DNA of 64,000 nucleotides, taken from assembly GCA_963783855.1 (NCBI GenBank), contig CAWAPE010000014.1, forward strand, positions 620,001-684,000, written 5' to 3'. The stretch comes from JAKAGZ01 sp963783855 (GTDB lineage: Bacteria > Bacteroidota > Ignavibacteria > Ignavibacteriales > Ignavibacteriaceae). A model generated the notes under the pieces. That model saw only the letters and a list, made by a program, of their open reading frames with translations, was not told the DNA's origin and searched no databases. Below are positions 46,127 through 55,246 of the stretch, one piece after another. The position numbers and the translations under genes were made by a program. Every line of letters starts with the position of its first letter. The first letter of the stretch is position 1.

Positions 46127-47431
46127 ATGAAAGCCGCCGATGGAATATTATCTACTTCTGTTAAAAATGGAGTTGTAGAAGGAAGAAAGAAACTTACACA
46201 AAAATATACCATGGTAAGAAATTTCACTCACGAACTATGTAAACCCCTTGTTACTGAAGATTATGTCGTTCAGACTATGCCGGATGTTAGTCCTGCCAAA
46301 TGGCATATTGCACACGTAACCTGGTTCTTCGAAACTTTCGTTCTCAAAGAATCGAAGAAAGATTATAAAGAATTTCACCCGATGTATAATTTTATTTTCA
46401 ATTCTTATTATGTGCAGGTCGGGCCAAGGCATACGCGTGCACATCGCGGATACTTAACAAGACCGACCGTAAAGAACATTTATGATTTCAGAGAATATGT
46501 AGATAAGTATATGGTAGATTTTATTAATAGCTGCGATGAAAAAACATTTATAAAAATTGCTGCAATTATTGAAATCGGGTTGAACCACGAACAACAGCAT
46601 CAGGAATTAATGCTGACAGATATCAAACACGTATTTTCAGTTAACCCCCTTCATCCTGTGTACTCTGAAAAAGAATTTCCCGTGATTGAAAATATTCCTG
46701 AGATGAGCTGGGCTGAATTTGGTGAAGGGCTTTACGAAACAGGACACGATGGTAAAAGTTTTTGCTACGACAATGAGACTCCCGTTCATAAAGAATTTCT
46801 AAATTCTTTTTTTATAGCTACAAGACTTGTAACAAATGGTGAGTACATGGAATTTATAAACGATGGCGGGTATGAAAATACTCCGCTCTGGCTCTCCGAT
46901 GGCTGGGCTACTGTGGAAAGAGAAGGCTGGGAAGCCCCGATGTACTGGGAAAAGAAGGACGGTGAATGGTGGAATTTTAATTTGACAGGATTTAAGAAAG
47001 TTAACCCTAATGAGCCGGTTTGTCACGTAAGTTTTTATGAAGCAGATGCTTTTGCACGCTGGAAAGGCTGCAGACTCCCAAACGAATTCGAGTGGGAGAT
47101 TGCATCCAATAATGTTTCAACGGAGGGGAACTTTGTTGAAAAAAGAAATTTCCATCCGGTCGCTTTAAAGAATAATACAGGCTCAAAAATTCAGCAAATG
47201 TACGGAGATGTGTGGGAATGGACCGGAAGCGCATATCTGCCTTATCCGGGTTACAAAACACTGCCCGGTGCGCTGGGCGAATACAACGGGAAGTTTATGT
47301 CAGGACAAATGGTATTGAGAGGCGGAAGTTGTGCAACATCATTAACTCACATAAGAAAAACCTACCGGAATTTTTTCTATCCTGATTCAAGATGGCAGTT
47401 CATGGGGATAAGATTAGCTAAAGATATTTAA
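46127..47431 (+). CDS. egtB: Ergothioneine biosynthesis sulfoxide synthase EgtB-like
   Basis: 434 residues from the ATG at 46127; AAAGG ends eight bases before it, whereas an in-frame GTG at 46118 has no spacing for that site. The N-terminal DinB-like domain provides iron ligands: His63 in WHIAHVTWFFE and the HxxxH pair in NHEQQHQEL near residue 156. The C-terminal formylglycine-generating-enzyme-like (C-lectin) domain ends in MYGDVWEWTGSAYLPYPGYK and VLRGGSC. EgtB is the non-heme iron enzyme joining hercynine to a thiol (gamma-glutamyl-Cys or Cys) in ergothioneine synthesis. egtD follows 20 bp downstream. egtA, egtC and egtE are not in the window. Confidence 0.9.
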   Translation: MKAADGILSTSVKNGVVEGRKKLTQKYTMVRNFTHELCKPLVTEDYVVQTMPDVSPAKWHIAHVTWFFETFVLKESKKDYKEFHPMYNFIFNSYYVQVGPRHTRAHRGYLTRPTVKNIYDFREYVDKYMVDFINSCDEKTFIKIAAIIEIGLNHEQQHQELMLTDIKHVFSVNPLHPVYSEKEFPVIENIPEMSWAEFGEGLYETGHDGKSFCYDNETPVHKEFLNSFFIATRLVTNGEYMEFINDGGYENTPLWLSDGWATVEREGWEAPMYWEKKDGEWWNFNLTGFKKVNPNEPVCHVSFYEADAFARWKGCRLPNEFEWEIASNNVSTEGNFVEKRNFHPVALKNNTGSKIQQMYGDVWEWTGSAYLPYPGYKTLPGALGEYNGKFMSGQMVLRGGSCATSLTHIRKTYRNFFYPDSRWQFMGIRLAKDI

Positions 47432-47451
47432 TTATTTAACTACAGGAAAAA

Positions 47452-48399
47452 ATGAAATCAACTGCTGAAGGAATTGCCCAGGATGATATTTTATCGGAAG
47501 TTTTAGCCGGTCTTAACCAAACACCTAAAAAATTACCAAGTAAATTATTTTACGATAAACGTGGGTCGGAATTGTTTGATGAGATTTGCGATCTTGAAGA
47601 ATATTATCCTACCCGAACTGAAATTAAAATTATGCAGGATAATATTAAAGAAATAGGGTCACTGCTGGGAGAAGGAACTTTACTGATAGAACTCGGCAGC
47701 GGCAGTAGTATAAAAATCAGGTTACTGTTAGATTATATTCCCGGGCTTGCCGGGTATGTACCTGTCGATATTTCTGAAAAGCATTTAATGGAATCGGCAG
47801 AAATTTTAAGAAAAGATTATTCGCATGTTGATATTTATCCGGTTGTTGCAGATTACACAAATCATTTTAAAGTTCCACAAATTAAAAATTCTTATGATCA
47901 CAAAGCGGTTTATTTCCCCGGCTCCACAATTGGTAATTTCACACGAAGTGAAGCAAAAGATTTTCTTGGTAGAATTGCAAAGATAATAGGCCCCAACGGC
48001 GGGCTTGTGATCGGAGTTGATCTTAAAAAAGATATTGAAATTCTCGAAGCTGCATATAACGATAAAAAAGGGGTTACCGCAGAATTTAATCTTAATATTT
48101 TAAAACATCTTAATAATGAAATTAATTCTGAACTTAATCCAGAGAATTTTGAACATTATGCTTACTATAATAAAGAAGCCGGCAGAATTGAGATGCATTT
48201 GATCAGTAATAAAGAGCAGGTTTTTAGTATTAACGGATATTCAATTCATTTTGAAGAAGGGGAACATATCATTACAGAATATTCCAACAAATATACAATT
48301 GAAGAATTCGGAGAACTTGCTTCAGATTATTTTGAAGTTAAAAAAGTCTGGACAGATGAAAATAATCTTTTTAGTGTAATGTATTTAAGGGTGAAATGA
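47452..48399 (+). CDS. egtD: L-histidine N-alpha-methyltransferase EgtD
   Basis: 315 residues, usual EgtD length. The motif YYPTRTEIKI at about 51-60, the SAM loop ELGSGSS at 80-86 and VYFPGSTIGNFTRSEA are diagnostic. It trimethylates the alpha-amino group of histidine with three SAM to give hercynine, the substrate of EgtB. The ribosome site AGGA lies five or six bases before the ATG, and egtB ends 20 bp upstream, so the two form an operon. After the stop, 97 bp precede the DUF819 gene. Confidence 0.95.
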   Translation: MKSTAEGIAQDDILSEVLAGLNQTPKKLPSKLFYDKRGSELFDEICDLEEYYPTRTEIKIMQDNIKEIGSLLGEGTLLIELGSGSSIKIRLLLDYIPGLAGYVPVDISEKHLMESAEILRKDYSHVDIYPVVADYTNHFKVPQIKNSYDHKAVYFPGSTIGNFTRSEAKDFLGRIAKIIGPNGGLVIGVDLKKDIEILEAAYNDKKGVTAEFNLNILKHLNNEINSELNPENFEHYAYYNKEAGRIEMHLISNKEQVFSINGYSIHFEEGEHIITEYSNKYTIEEFGELASDYFEVKKVWTDENNLFSVMYLRVK

Positions 48400-48496
48400 C
48401 TATATAATCGCAAAGTACTTTCTTGGTTTTTTAGTCAATAAACCCCTATTTTATTTTATCACATCTTAATTTTTACATATTGCAAAGGAGAAAAAA

Positions 48497-49639
48497 TTGT
48501 TTGAAGGAACACTGATAGGAGCAAGCAACCACTGGGGTCTCTGGGCAATACTATTTGTAATAGCTGCATTTAGTCTTTGGGCTGAAAAAACAAAAATCGG
48601 CTCTAAACTTTCCGCTGTTGTAATCGCAATAGCTGCTGCTTTTGTTTTATCAAATCTTTCGGTTATTCCAACAGACGCACCTGCTTACAATATGGTGTGG
48701 TCGTATTTAGTCCCTTTGGCAATTCCTCTTTTACTTTTTAAAGCCAACCTGCGTAAAATTATAAAGGAAGCAGGTCCGACTTTAATTGCGTTTTTCTTCG
48801 GCGCAATCGGAACAATTCTGGGAACTTTTATCGCTTTCGAAATATTTACACTGGGACCGGAAGGATGGAAACTGGCAGGAATTTTCTGCTCAACTTATGT
48901 GGGTGGTTCGATGAACTATGTTGCAACCGCAGCGGCACTCAAATTAAATGCGGGTGATTTATTAACTGCCGGGGTTGCTGCGGATAATCTTGTAATGGCA
49001 GCATATTTTGTCCTCTTATTTGCACTGCCTTCGGTTGCTATTCTCAAGAAATTATATCCCACTAAACACGATGATAAAGCAAATACAGTTGATGAAGATG
49101 TTAAAATGGAAGAAACTCAAAAGCCGGATCTTTTTAACATGGCAAAAGGCCTTGCAGTCGGACTCACAATTTGTGCGGTTGGCTTTGGACTTTCTGACTT
49201 TATCAACATACAGGGAAGCGGTATTTTAATTATTACGGCAATTGTAGTTGCACTTGCAACATTTTTCCCTAAGCAAATCGGTACTATTGAAGGTGCGGAC
49301 CAAATTGGTGCAATGTTAATGCAGATATTTTTTGTCGTGATTGGCGCAAGTGCAAATATCTCTGTTGTACTTCGTGTTGGACCAGTTCTGTTCTTCTTTG
49401 CAGCGGTAATTTTGCTGGTTCACTTGATCTTTATTTTAGCTGCCGGAAAAATATTTAAACTTGATCTCGCAGAAATTGTAATCGCATCGAATGCTAATAT
49501 GGGCGGGCCTACAACAGCCGCAGCAATGGCAGTTGCTAGGAAATGGAAAGATTTAGTAATTCCGGCTGTGCTATGCGGAACACTGGGTTACGCAATAGCT
49601 ACTTTTGTCGGTGTAGCTATTGGAAATTTATTGAGATGA
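48497..49639 (+). CDS. DUF819 family membrane protein (YjcL-like)
   Basis: 380 residues starting at a TTG at 48497: the strong site AAGGAG ends six bases upstream and no earlier ATG is in frame, so this rare start is preferred. About ten or more hydrophobic segments in two halves are separated by a charged loop (about 190-215, KHDDKANTVDEDVKMEETQK). GGSMNYVATAAAL and NANMGGPTTAAAMA are the paired family blocks that suggest two symmetry-related pore loops. DUF819/YjcL proteins are putative transporters with no known substrate. It lies 97 bp beyond egtD; co-transcription is possible but not shown. Confidence 0.87.
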   Translation: MFEGTLIGASNHWGLWAILFVIAAFSLWAEKTKIGSKLSAVVIAIAAAFVLSNLSVIPTDAPAYNMVWSYLVPLAIPLLLFKANLRKIIKEAGPTLIAFFFGAIGTILGTFIAFEIFTLGPEGWKLAGIFCSTYVGGSMNYVATAAALKLNAGDLLTAGVAADNLVMAAYFVLLFALPSVAILKKLYPTKHDDKANTVDEDVKMEETQKPDLFNMAKGLAVGLTICAVGFGLSDFINIQGSGILIITAIVVALATFFPKQIGTIEGADQIGAMLMQIFFVVIGASANISVVLRVGPVLFFFAAVILLVHLIFILAAGKIFKLDLAEIVIASNANMGGPTTAAAMAVARKWKDLVIPAVLCGTLGYAIATFVGVAIGNLLR

Positions 49640-49645
49640 TTTACC

Positions 49646-49681
49646 TGAAGGGAAGATGACTACTTTGTCGTCTTTCCTTCA
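49646..49681. terminator. Long stem-loop between convergent genes
   Basis: 15-base stem TGAAGGGAAGATGAC (49646-49660) with GTCGTCTTTCCTTCA (49667-49681) and a six-base loop; two G-U pairs occur when transcribed from the plus strand. It begins just after the DUF819 stop and covers the last codons and stop of the convergent VOC gene. There is no T-run on either side. Confidence 0.5.
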
Positions 49682-50082
49682 AACGATTCTGAAAAAACTT
49701 TATCTACAGGTTCCCATAATTCGATCTTATTGTTTTCGGGATCAAGTATGTGAACAAATTTTCCATAATCATAAGTTTCAATTTCATCAACAACTGTTAC
49801 ACCGTTTTTCTTTAATTCATTAACAAGATCTTCGATATTCTCCACGCGGTAATTTACCATAAACTCTTTTTTTGATGGCTCAAAATATTTGGTGTCTTTT
49901 GCAAAAGTGCTCCACTGCAGGTATGCTTTTTCTTCCGGCTTATCCGGTTTTCTGAATTCAAAAAGAGAGCCATATTCATTTGTCACGAGCCCAAGATTTT
50001 TATTGTACCAGTCTCTCATTTTGTCAGGTTGCTCACATTTGAAAAATATTCCTCCGATGCCTGTTACTTTTTTTGATGCCAT
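49660..50082 (-). CDS. VOC (glyoxalase/bleomycin-resistance) superfamily protein
   Basis: 140 residues with two beta-alpha-beta-beta-beta halves: GIGGIFFKCEQPDKMRDWYNKNLG in the first and FMVNYRVENIEDLVNELKKNGV, then VHILDPENNKIELWEP in the second. The last contains the Glu that usually binds metal. The reaction is unknown; members act as glyoxalases, dioxygenases or antibiotic-binding proteins. The 3' end of the coding sequence forms one arm of a long hairpin. A GNAT gene lies 14 bp upstream in the same direction, so the two are probably one operon with valS further upstream. Confidence 0.85.
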   Translation of the reverse strand: MASKKVTGIGGIFFKCEQPDKMRDWYNKNLGLVTNEYGSLFEFRKPDKPEEKAYLQWSTFAKDTKYFEPSKKEFMVNYRVENIEDLVNELKKNGVTVVDEIETYDYGKFVHILDPENNKIELWEPVDKVFSESFEGKTTK

Positions 50083-50096
50083 AATATTAACCTATA

Positions 50097-50609
50097 TTAT
50101 TTAAACTCAATTGAATATAAACTTATTTCAGGTTCATCTTCTTTCATTTTAACCATTTTTTCAAAATTTAAGCCTATTTTTTCAAGTACAGTAATTGAGC
50201 CGATGTTATCGGGATTAGTGACTCCAACAATTTTCTTAAGCCTGAATTTTGTTCTTCCGTATTCAACCACTGCTAAAGCAGATTCAAAAGCATAGCCTTT
50301 TCCCCGGAATGCAGGGAGGAACGCAAAACCGACATCAACATTTTCTAGGTTGTCTCTTTTGAGTAATCCGCAAACACCGATTGGTTCCGCAGTTTCTTTA
50401 AGTATAACAAGGTAAAGCCCGAATCCGTTTTTTTCATAACTTGCAGCAGGTCCTTCTAAAATATATTTGTGCGCATCCTGTACGGTTCTTACTTTCTTAT
50501 CACCGATATTTTTAATGAAGGACGGATCGTTGAGTAACTCTATTATAAACTCAGAATCATTTAAAGTAATCTTTCTAAGTAATAACCTATCAGTTTCAAG
50601 TAACTGCAT
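50097..50609 (-). CDS. GNAT N-acetyltransferase (RimJ/RimL type)
   Basis: 170 residues. It opens with LLETDRLLLRKITLNDSEFI, the usual start of the RimJ/RimL-like group. The acetyl-CoA binding motif is in LPAFRGKGYAFESALAVVEYG, and NIGSITVLEKIGLNFE is the conserved asparagine-containing motif. It acetylates an amine or protein N-terminus; the target is unknown. The start is 20 bp from the valS stop and the stop is 14 bp from the VOC start. Confidence 0.88.
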   Translation of the reverse strand: MQLLETDRLLLRKITLNDSEFIIELLNDPSFIKNIGDKKVRTVQDAHKYILEGPAASYEKNGFGLYLVILKETAEPIGVCGLLKRDNLENVDVGFAFLPAFRGKGYAFESALAVVEYGRTKFRLKKIVGVTNPDNIGSITVLEKIGLNFEKMVKMKEDEPEISLYSIEFK

Positions 50610-50629
50610 ATTTCACTTTAAAAATTAAT

Positions 50630-53287
50630 TTAACCCAAATCTGTTAAAATTTCTTTAAGCTTTTTAATATTCTCCTGCCATTCTTTTTGTTTGGTTCTTT
50701 CCCTTTCAACAATTTCAGGAGCAGCGTTTTGCAGGAACTTTTCGTTTGAAAGTTTTTTACCAATTCCCACAAGGGAATTTTCAAATCTCGTTATCTCTTT
50801 TTGTATTCTCTCTTTTTCTTTATTTATGTCAATTAATCCTTCAAGAGGTACAAAAATTTCGCAATCCTTTAATACTGCGGAGATACTTCCTTTAGGCTTT
50901 TCAAGATTCATATCCACCATAAGGTTATCAACTTTTGCAAGTTTTTTAATATACTCAACCTGGTGTGGAGCAACTTCTGATGATTTGATAAACACACTAA
51001 TTGTTTTTGAGGGTGGAATATTTTTTTCGCCTCTTATATTCCTTATTGCTGTGATGATATTCTGGACAAATTCCATTTCATTATCGGCTTTTTTATTTAT
51101 CAGTTTTTCATCAACTTCAGGATAATCAGAAGTTGAGATACTTTGATTCTTTTCTCTTGTTGCTATCAGGTGCCACAGTTCTTCCGTAATGAAAGGCATG
51201 AAAGGATGAACAATTTTCAGGAGATTTTCAAAAATTGCCAGCGCTCTTGTGAGAACAGCCGATTTAATTTCTTCATTAATATCGTATAACCTGCTTTTGG
51301 AAAGTTCTATGTACCAGTCGCAGAAATCATTCCACACAAATGAATAAATAATTTTTGTAGCATTATTTATTTCAAAGTTATCCATTGCCTTGTTTAATTC
51401 GCTCAGAGTATAATGAAGACGCGATTTAATCCATTCATCTGAAAAATCGAGATGCTTGTCAATTAAGTTTTTATCCAGGGGAATTGTTTGAGCATTCATC
51501 AAAAGGAATCTTCCTGCGTTCCAGATTTTGTTAGCAAAGTTTCTTCCTATATCACATTTCTCTGTACTGAAAAGTACATCCTGCCCGAGAGGTGCGAGAT
51601 AAATCACAGTAAAGCGCAGTGCATCTGCACCGTATTCTTTTATTACATTCAGAGGGTCAGGGGAGTTACCAAGCGATTTGCTCATTTTTCTTCCCTGCAT
51701 ATCCCGGATTACACTTGTGAAGTAAACATTCTTAAAAGGGATATCTTTTTTGAAATGTTGTCCGGCCATAATCATTCGCGCAACCCAGAAAAAAATAATA
51801 TCCGGTGCAGTGATCAATGTATCAGTTGGATAATAATATTTTTGTTCTTCATCTGTTTTAAAAACATCGTATGCCCAGAGCCAGCTCGATGCCCAGGTGT
51901 CTAGTACATCTTCGTCCTGTCTTAAATTTGTCGATCCGCAATAGGGACATTTTTCAGGTTTTTCAACAGAAACAATCGGATTTTTGCAATCCAGGTTGCA
52001 ATGATCATCACCCACGCAATACCATACGGGTATTCTGTGTCCCCACCATAGTTGCCGCGAAATACACCAGTCTTTAATATTGCTCATCCAGTGGTCGTAG
52101 GTTTTTACCCAGTGTTCCGGGTAGAATTTAATTTTTCCTTCTTTAACAACTTCAATTGCAGGAGCTGCAAGTTCATCCATTTTCATGAACCACTGTTCGG
52201 AAAGATACGGTTCAATCGGGACGCCGCCCCGTTCAGAATAGCCTACATTATTCTGGTAGTTTTCTATCTTTTCTACAAGGCCGAATTCTTCCAATCTGTC
52301 AATTACTTTTTTACGAACTACGTACCGATCCAGTCCTCTGAATTCGTGTGGAACATTGTGATTAGTGGATGCATCATCGTTAAAAATATTAATAACCTGC
52401 AGATCATGTCTCTGTCCCATTGCGTAGTCGTTAACATCGTGAGCAGGAGTTACTTTTACAGCACCTGTTCCAAATTCCATATCAACGTAATCATCACCAA
52501 AGATCGGAATTTCTCTTTCCGCTATCGGAAGTAAAACTTTTTTACCGATTAATTTTTTGTAGCGTTCATCATTCGGGTTGACTGCAATTCCTGTATCGCC
52601 CAGCATTGTTTCAGGGCGGGTTGTTGCTACAACTATATGCGAATCATCACCAATAACAGGGTATTTCAGGTACCATATTTTACCGTTAACGGTTTTGTAA
52701 TTTACTTCTTCATCGGAAATTGCTGATTTTGAAGCAGGGTCCCAGTTAACCATTCTGTAACCGCGGTAAATCTTTTTTTCATTGTATAATTCAACAAAAG
52801 TTTCAATTACTTTTTTGTAATAATCGTCATCCATTGTAAAACGTTCACGATCCCAGTCGCAGCTTACGCCAAGTTTTTTTAATTGCTGGATAATAATACC
52901 GCCGTATTTTTCAGTCCACTCCCAGCAATGTTTTAAAAATTCTTCGCGCCCGATTTTATCTTTATCTATTCCTTTTTCTTTTAAAAAGTTTACAACCTTG
53001 GTTTCAGTTGCAATTGATGCATGATCCGTACCGGGAACCCAGCAGGCGTTGTATCCCTGCATTCTTTTTGTCCTGATAATAACATCCTGAAGAGTGTTGT
53101 TCAGAATGTGCCCCATAGTTAGCATTCCGGTTACATTTGGAGGAGGGATTACTATAGTATAGGGTTCTTTCACATCGTCTACTTCTGAATGAAAAATTTT
53201 CTGTTCGAGCCAGGAACTATACCATTTATCTTCAGTAACTGACGGGTCGTAAGCTTTAGGTATTTCGTTTATATTATTTTCGGGCAT
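50630..53287 (-). CDS. valS: Valyl-tRNA synthetase
   Basis: 885 residues, full length. HIGH signature as MGHILNN near residue 56 and KMSKS in GRKMSKSLGN near residue 530. The CP1 editing domain contains TTRPETMLGDTGIAV and the zinc cluster has two CxxC pairs (CKNPIVSVEKPEKCPYCGS). The C-terminal coiled coil, about 815-880 (NKEKERIQKEITRFENSLVG), contacts the tRNA elbow. It charges tRNA-Val. The 250-bp spacer upstream (53288-53537) contains a palindromic repeat element and the valS promoter. Confidence 0.97.
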   Translation of the reverse strand: MPENNINEIPKAYDPSVTEDKWYSSWLEQKIFHSEVDDVKEPYTIVIPPPNVTGMLTMGHILNNTLQDVIIRTKRMQGYNACWVPGTDHASIATETKVVNFLKEKGIDKDKIGREEFLKHCWEWTEKYGGIIIQQLKKLGVSCDWDRERFTMDDDYYKKVIETFVELYNEKKIYRGYRMVNWDPASKSAISDEEVNYKTVNGKIWYLKYPVIGDDSHIVVATTRPETMLGDTGIAVNPNDERYKKLIGKKVLLPIAEREIPIFGDDYVDMEFGTGAVKVTPAHDVNDYAMGQRHDLQVINIFNDDASTNHNVPHEFRGLDRYVVRKKVIDRLEEFGLVEKIENYQNNVGYSERGGVPIEPYLSEQWFMKMDELAAPAIEVVKEGKIKFYPEHWVKTYDHWMSNIKDWCISRQLWWGHRIPVWYCVGDDHCNLDCKNPIVSVEKPEKCPYCGSTNLRQDEDVLDTWASSWLWAYDVFKTDEEQKYYYPTDTLITAPDIIFFWVARMIMAGQHFKKDIPFKNVYFTSVIRDMQGRKMSKSLGNSPDPLNVIKEYGADALRFTVIYLAPLGQDVLFSTEKCDIGRNFANKIWNAGRFLLMNAQTIPLDKNLIDKHLDFSDEWIKSRLHYTLSELNKAMDNFEINNATKIIYSFVWNDFCDWYIELSKSRLYDINEEIKSAVLTRALAIFENLLKIVHPFMPFITEELWHLIATREKNQSISTSDYPEVDEKLINKKADNEMEFVQNIITAIRNIRGEKNIPPSKTISVFIKSSEVAPHQVEYIKKLAKVDNLMVDMNLEKPKGSISAVLKDCEIFVPLEGLIDINKEKERIQKEITRFENSLVGIGKKLSNEKFLQNAAPEIVERERTKQKEWQENIKKLKEILTDLG

Positions 53288-53390
53288 ATCGGTGTTTTAG
53301 GTTATTTGGATAATAATTAACAAATATAATGAATTTTTAAGAGAGGAATAAGGAGGCTAGTTAGTTGGAAATTGCCCGGGTTTCACAAAT

Positions 53391-53477
53391 TGTCATCCCG
53401 AACTTGTTTCGGGATCTGGCTATTTATTGACGATTCTGAAATAAACCTGCCTGCCGGCAGGCAGGTTCAGAATGACA
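53391..53477. repeat. Palindromic intergenic element (TGTCATCCCGA type)
   Basis: An element bounded by TGTCAT (53391-53396) and ATGACA (53472-53477). It contains CCCGAA...TTCGGG as a first arm (53397-53413) and a perfect 20-bp palindrome CCTGCCTGCCGGCAGGCAGG (53446-53465) as a second arm. Its outer ends match those of the element at 5232-5311. Such GC-rich hairpins in an AT-rich spacer suggest a dispersed non-coding repeat family. Confidence 0.7.
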
Positions 53478-53537
53478 AAAATTCAAAATTCAATCAGTGA
53501 AACCTGACAAATTCAATAATCAACATTACAAAATCAT

Positions 53538-54201
53538 TTATTTAATAAAATACTGGTAGTTAGGAATTTTCACCTGAATTCCGTGAAATGGTCCTTCAAG
53601 GTCGCTCCATTGATCTCCCACAGTACCGACAATTTTGTACCCTGCATCTTCAAGTTCTGTCCTTTTATCAGACTTAAATTTCAACGCAGTAAGGCCGTAA
53701 TATTTTTTATCTTTTACAATCAGAGTATCAAACTTTGTGTACCCGACTTTTTCAAGATTCTTTTAAAGAAGCGTCATACTGGTAAGTCTTTCTCCCGGTA
53801 AGGAAAATAATTCTGAAATTTCTTTTAACCAGGTAATTATATAACCTCTGTACTTCAGGTATTGCAGGTGCCTTTGCGCTGTCAATCCACATATCAAAAT
53901 ATTTTTCTACGTAACCAAAATCGGCTTGTTTATTATATGGATAGTTTGACAGTGAGGTTTCATCAATATCAAAAATTACTGCAGATTTTTCGCAAGGAAT
54001 AAGGTTATCGAATTTACTTATAGCATTATTTACAGCTTCGTCAGTGTCTTTATGAAAGTTTCCGCTTTCCCTGTAATTAATAACAGCATCTTTAACAAAT
54101 TTTAGATTCTCAAGGTAAGACTGTTCAGTTGCGCAGCCTGCAAAAATTAATACTGCAAATAAGGATATGGCCGCAACGGATAGTGGATATTTATTTCTCA
54201 T
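53538..54201 (-). CDS. Acid phosphatase / 5'-nucleotidase lipoprotein e(P4)-like, frameshifted
   Basis: The N-terminal frame (54201 down to 53752) has a lipoprotein signal (MRNKYPLSVAAISLFAVLIFAGC) and the HAD motifs VIFDIDETSLSNYPY and IIFLTGRK; it stops after YDASLKES. The C-terminal part (53538-53761) continues in the next frame as NLEKVGYTKFDTLIVKD... and GTVGDQWSDLEGPFHGI, the HAD acid-phosphatase motif IV. The two frames join if one A is removed from the run near 53763 (SLK-NLEKVGY). The gene may be intact in reality. Start alternatives are 54213 and 54237. It sits behind the esterase gene at 54281, both on the minus strand. Family: class B-like acid phosphatase, surface-anchored. Confidence 0.78.
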
Positions 54202-54280
54202 AAACGAACTCATTGCCTTTTTAAGAAAACAGGACATGAATAAAAGCAAAATTTGATACAATAAGCAAATAAATTGTAAT

Positions 54281-55051
54281 TTAAATATTTTTGCCGAATA
54301 AAAACATAAGTGGTCTCTCAAGCCTTTCTGCCCAGGCTGTTTCGTTGTGTTCGGCGTAAGGAGCATAGTAATAGTCTATATCCGTCCCAATTACATATCC
54401 CTTTTCAGTAAGTGCCGCAAACATTTTTTGCCCACGTGGCAGTCCGTCTTCCCCGTGATCGATATATATTCTAAACTTCTTTTTTTCTTCAGAATTTTCT
54501 TTTACAAGCCTGATGGCTTTTTCATCACCGTAATAAAATGAACTTGAAAGACAGGCTGCTTTTGAAAAAACATCTGTGTATTTCCAGGCAATCAAAAAAG
54601 AAATCAGCCCACCCATAGATGAACCCATAACTGCAGAATTATCTTTATCTGGTTTAGTCGAATATGTTGAATCAATAAAAGGTTTTAATTCGTTAATAAT
54701 AAACTGAATGTATTTGTTACCTGTTTCTGAATCGCTGTATTCCTGCAGCCTGTCAGGAGTATTATAAATTCCAACTATAATAATCTCTTCAATTTTATTC
54801 TCTTTAATTAATTTTGTTGCAGTTTCATCAACCTGCCAGTCAACGCCTGCAAAAGAAGTATCCGGATCCATAATATTTTGTCCATCGTGCATGTAAAGAA
54901 CAGGAAGTTTTTTTTGGCTTTTCATTTTGTATGATGGGGGAAGCCAAACAATAATATCTCGTTCGTTATTTAAGTATTTGGAATAGAAGTTTTTATGATA
55001 ACGTACTTTGCCGGTAACCTTTTTTATTGATTTGCTCCTTTTTTGCTGCAT
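54281..55051 (-). CDS. Esterase-like alpha/beta hydrolase
   Basis: 256 residues without a signal peptide. Conserved blocks are DIIVWLPPSYK, LPVLYMHDGQNIMDP, and the nucleophile elbow GSSMGGLISF. An Asp lies in IYIDHGEDGLPRG and a catalytic His in YAEHNETAWAERLERPL. This is the Fes/IroE/esterase-D-like group of putative esterases, acting on acyl esters or enterobactin-type esters. The substrate is unknown. It is upstream of and probably co-transcribed with the acid phosphatase gene (80 bp away). Confidence 0.87.
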   Translation of the reverse strand: MQQKRSKSIKKVTGKVRYHKNFYSKYLNNERDIIVWLPPSYKMKSQKKLPVLYMHDGQNIMDPDTSFAGVDWQVDETATKLIKENKIEEIIIVGIYNTPDRLQEYSDSETGNKYIQFIINELKPFIDSTYSTKPDKDNSAVMGSSMGGLISFLIAWKYTDVFSKAACLSSSFYYGDEKAIRLVKENSEEKKKFRIYIDHGEDGLPRGQKMFAALTEKGYVIGTDIDYYYAPYAEHNETAWAERLERPLMFLFGKNI

Positions 55052-55246
55052 TTAGTTTATGTCTTCCTCTTGAATTATAGAGCGTTAAAAATAGGTATAC
55101 TTTAAAATTTTACAAAATTTATGGGCAAAAATGATTCATATTCAATTTAGTGCTTAAAAATCACTCAATTGTACCACAAATTCTACTAATAAAATGGATT
55201 CTTGGTTATATTTTATTGATTTTAAAGGACGTTCTTTTCACTAAAA

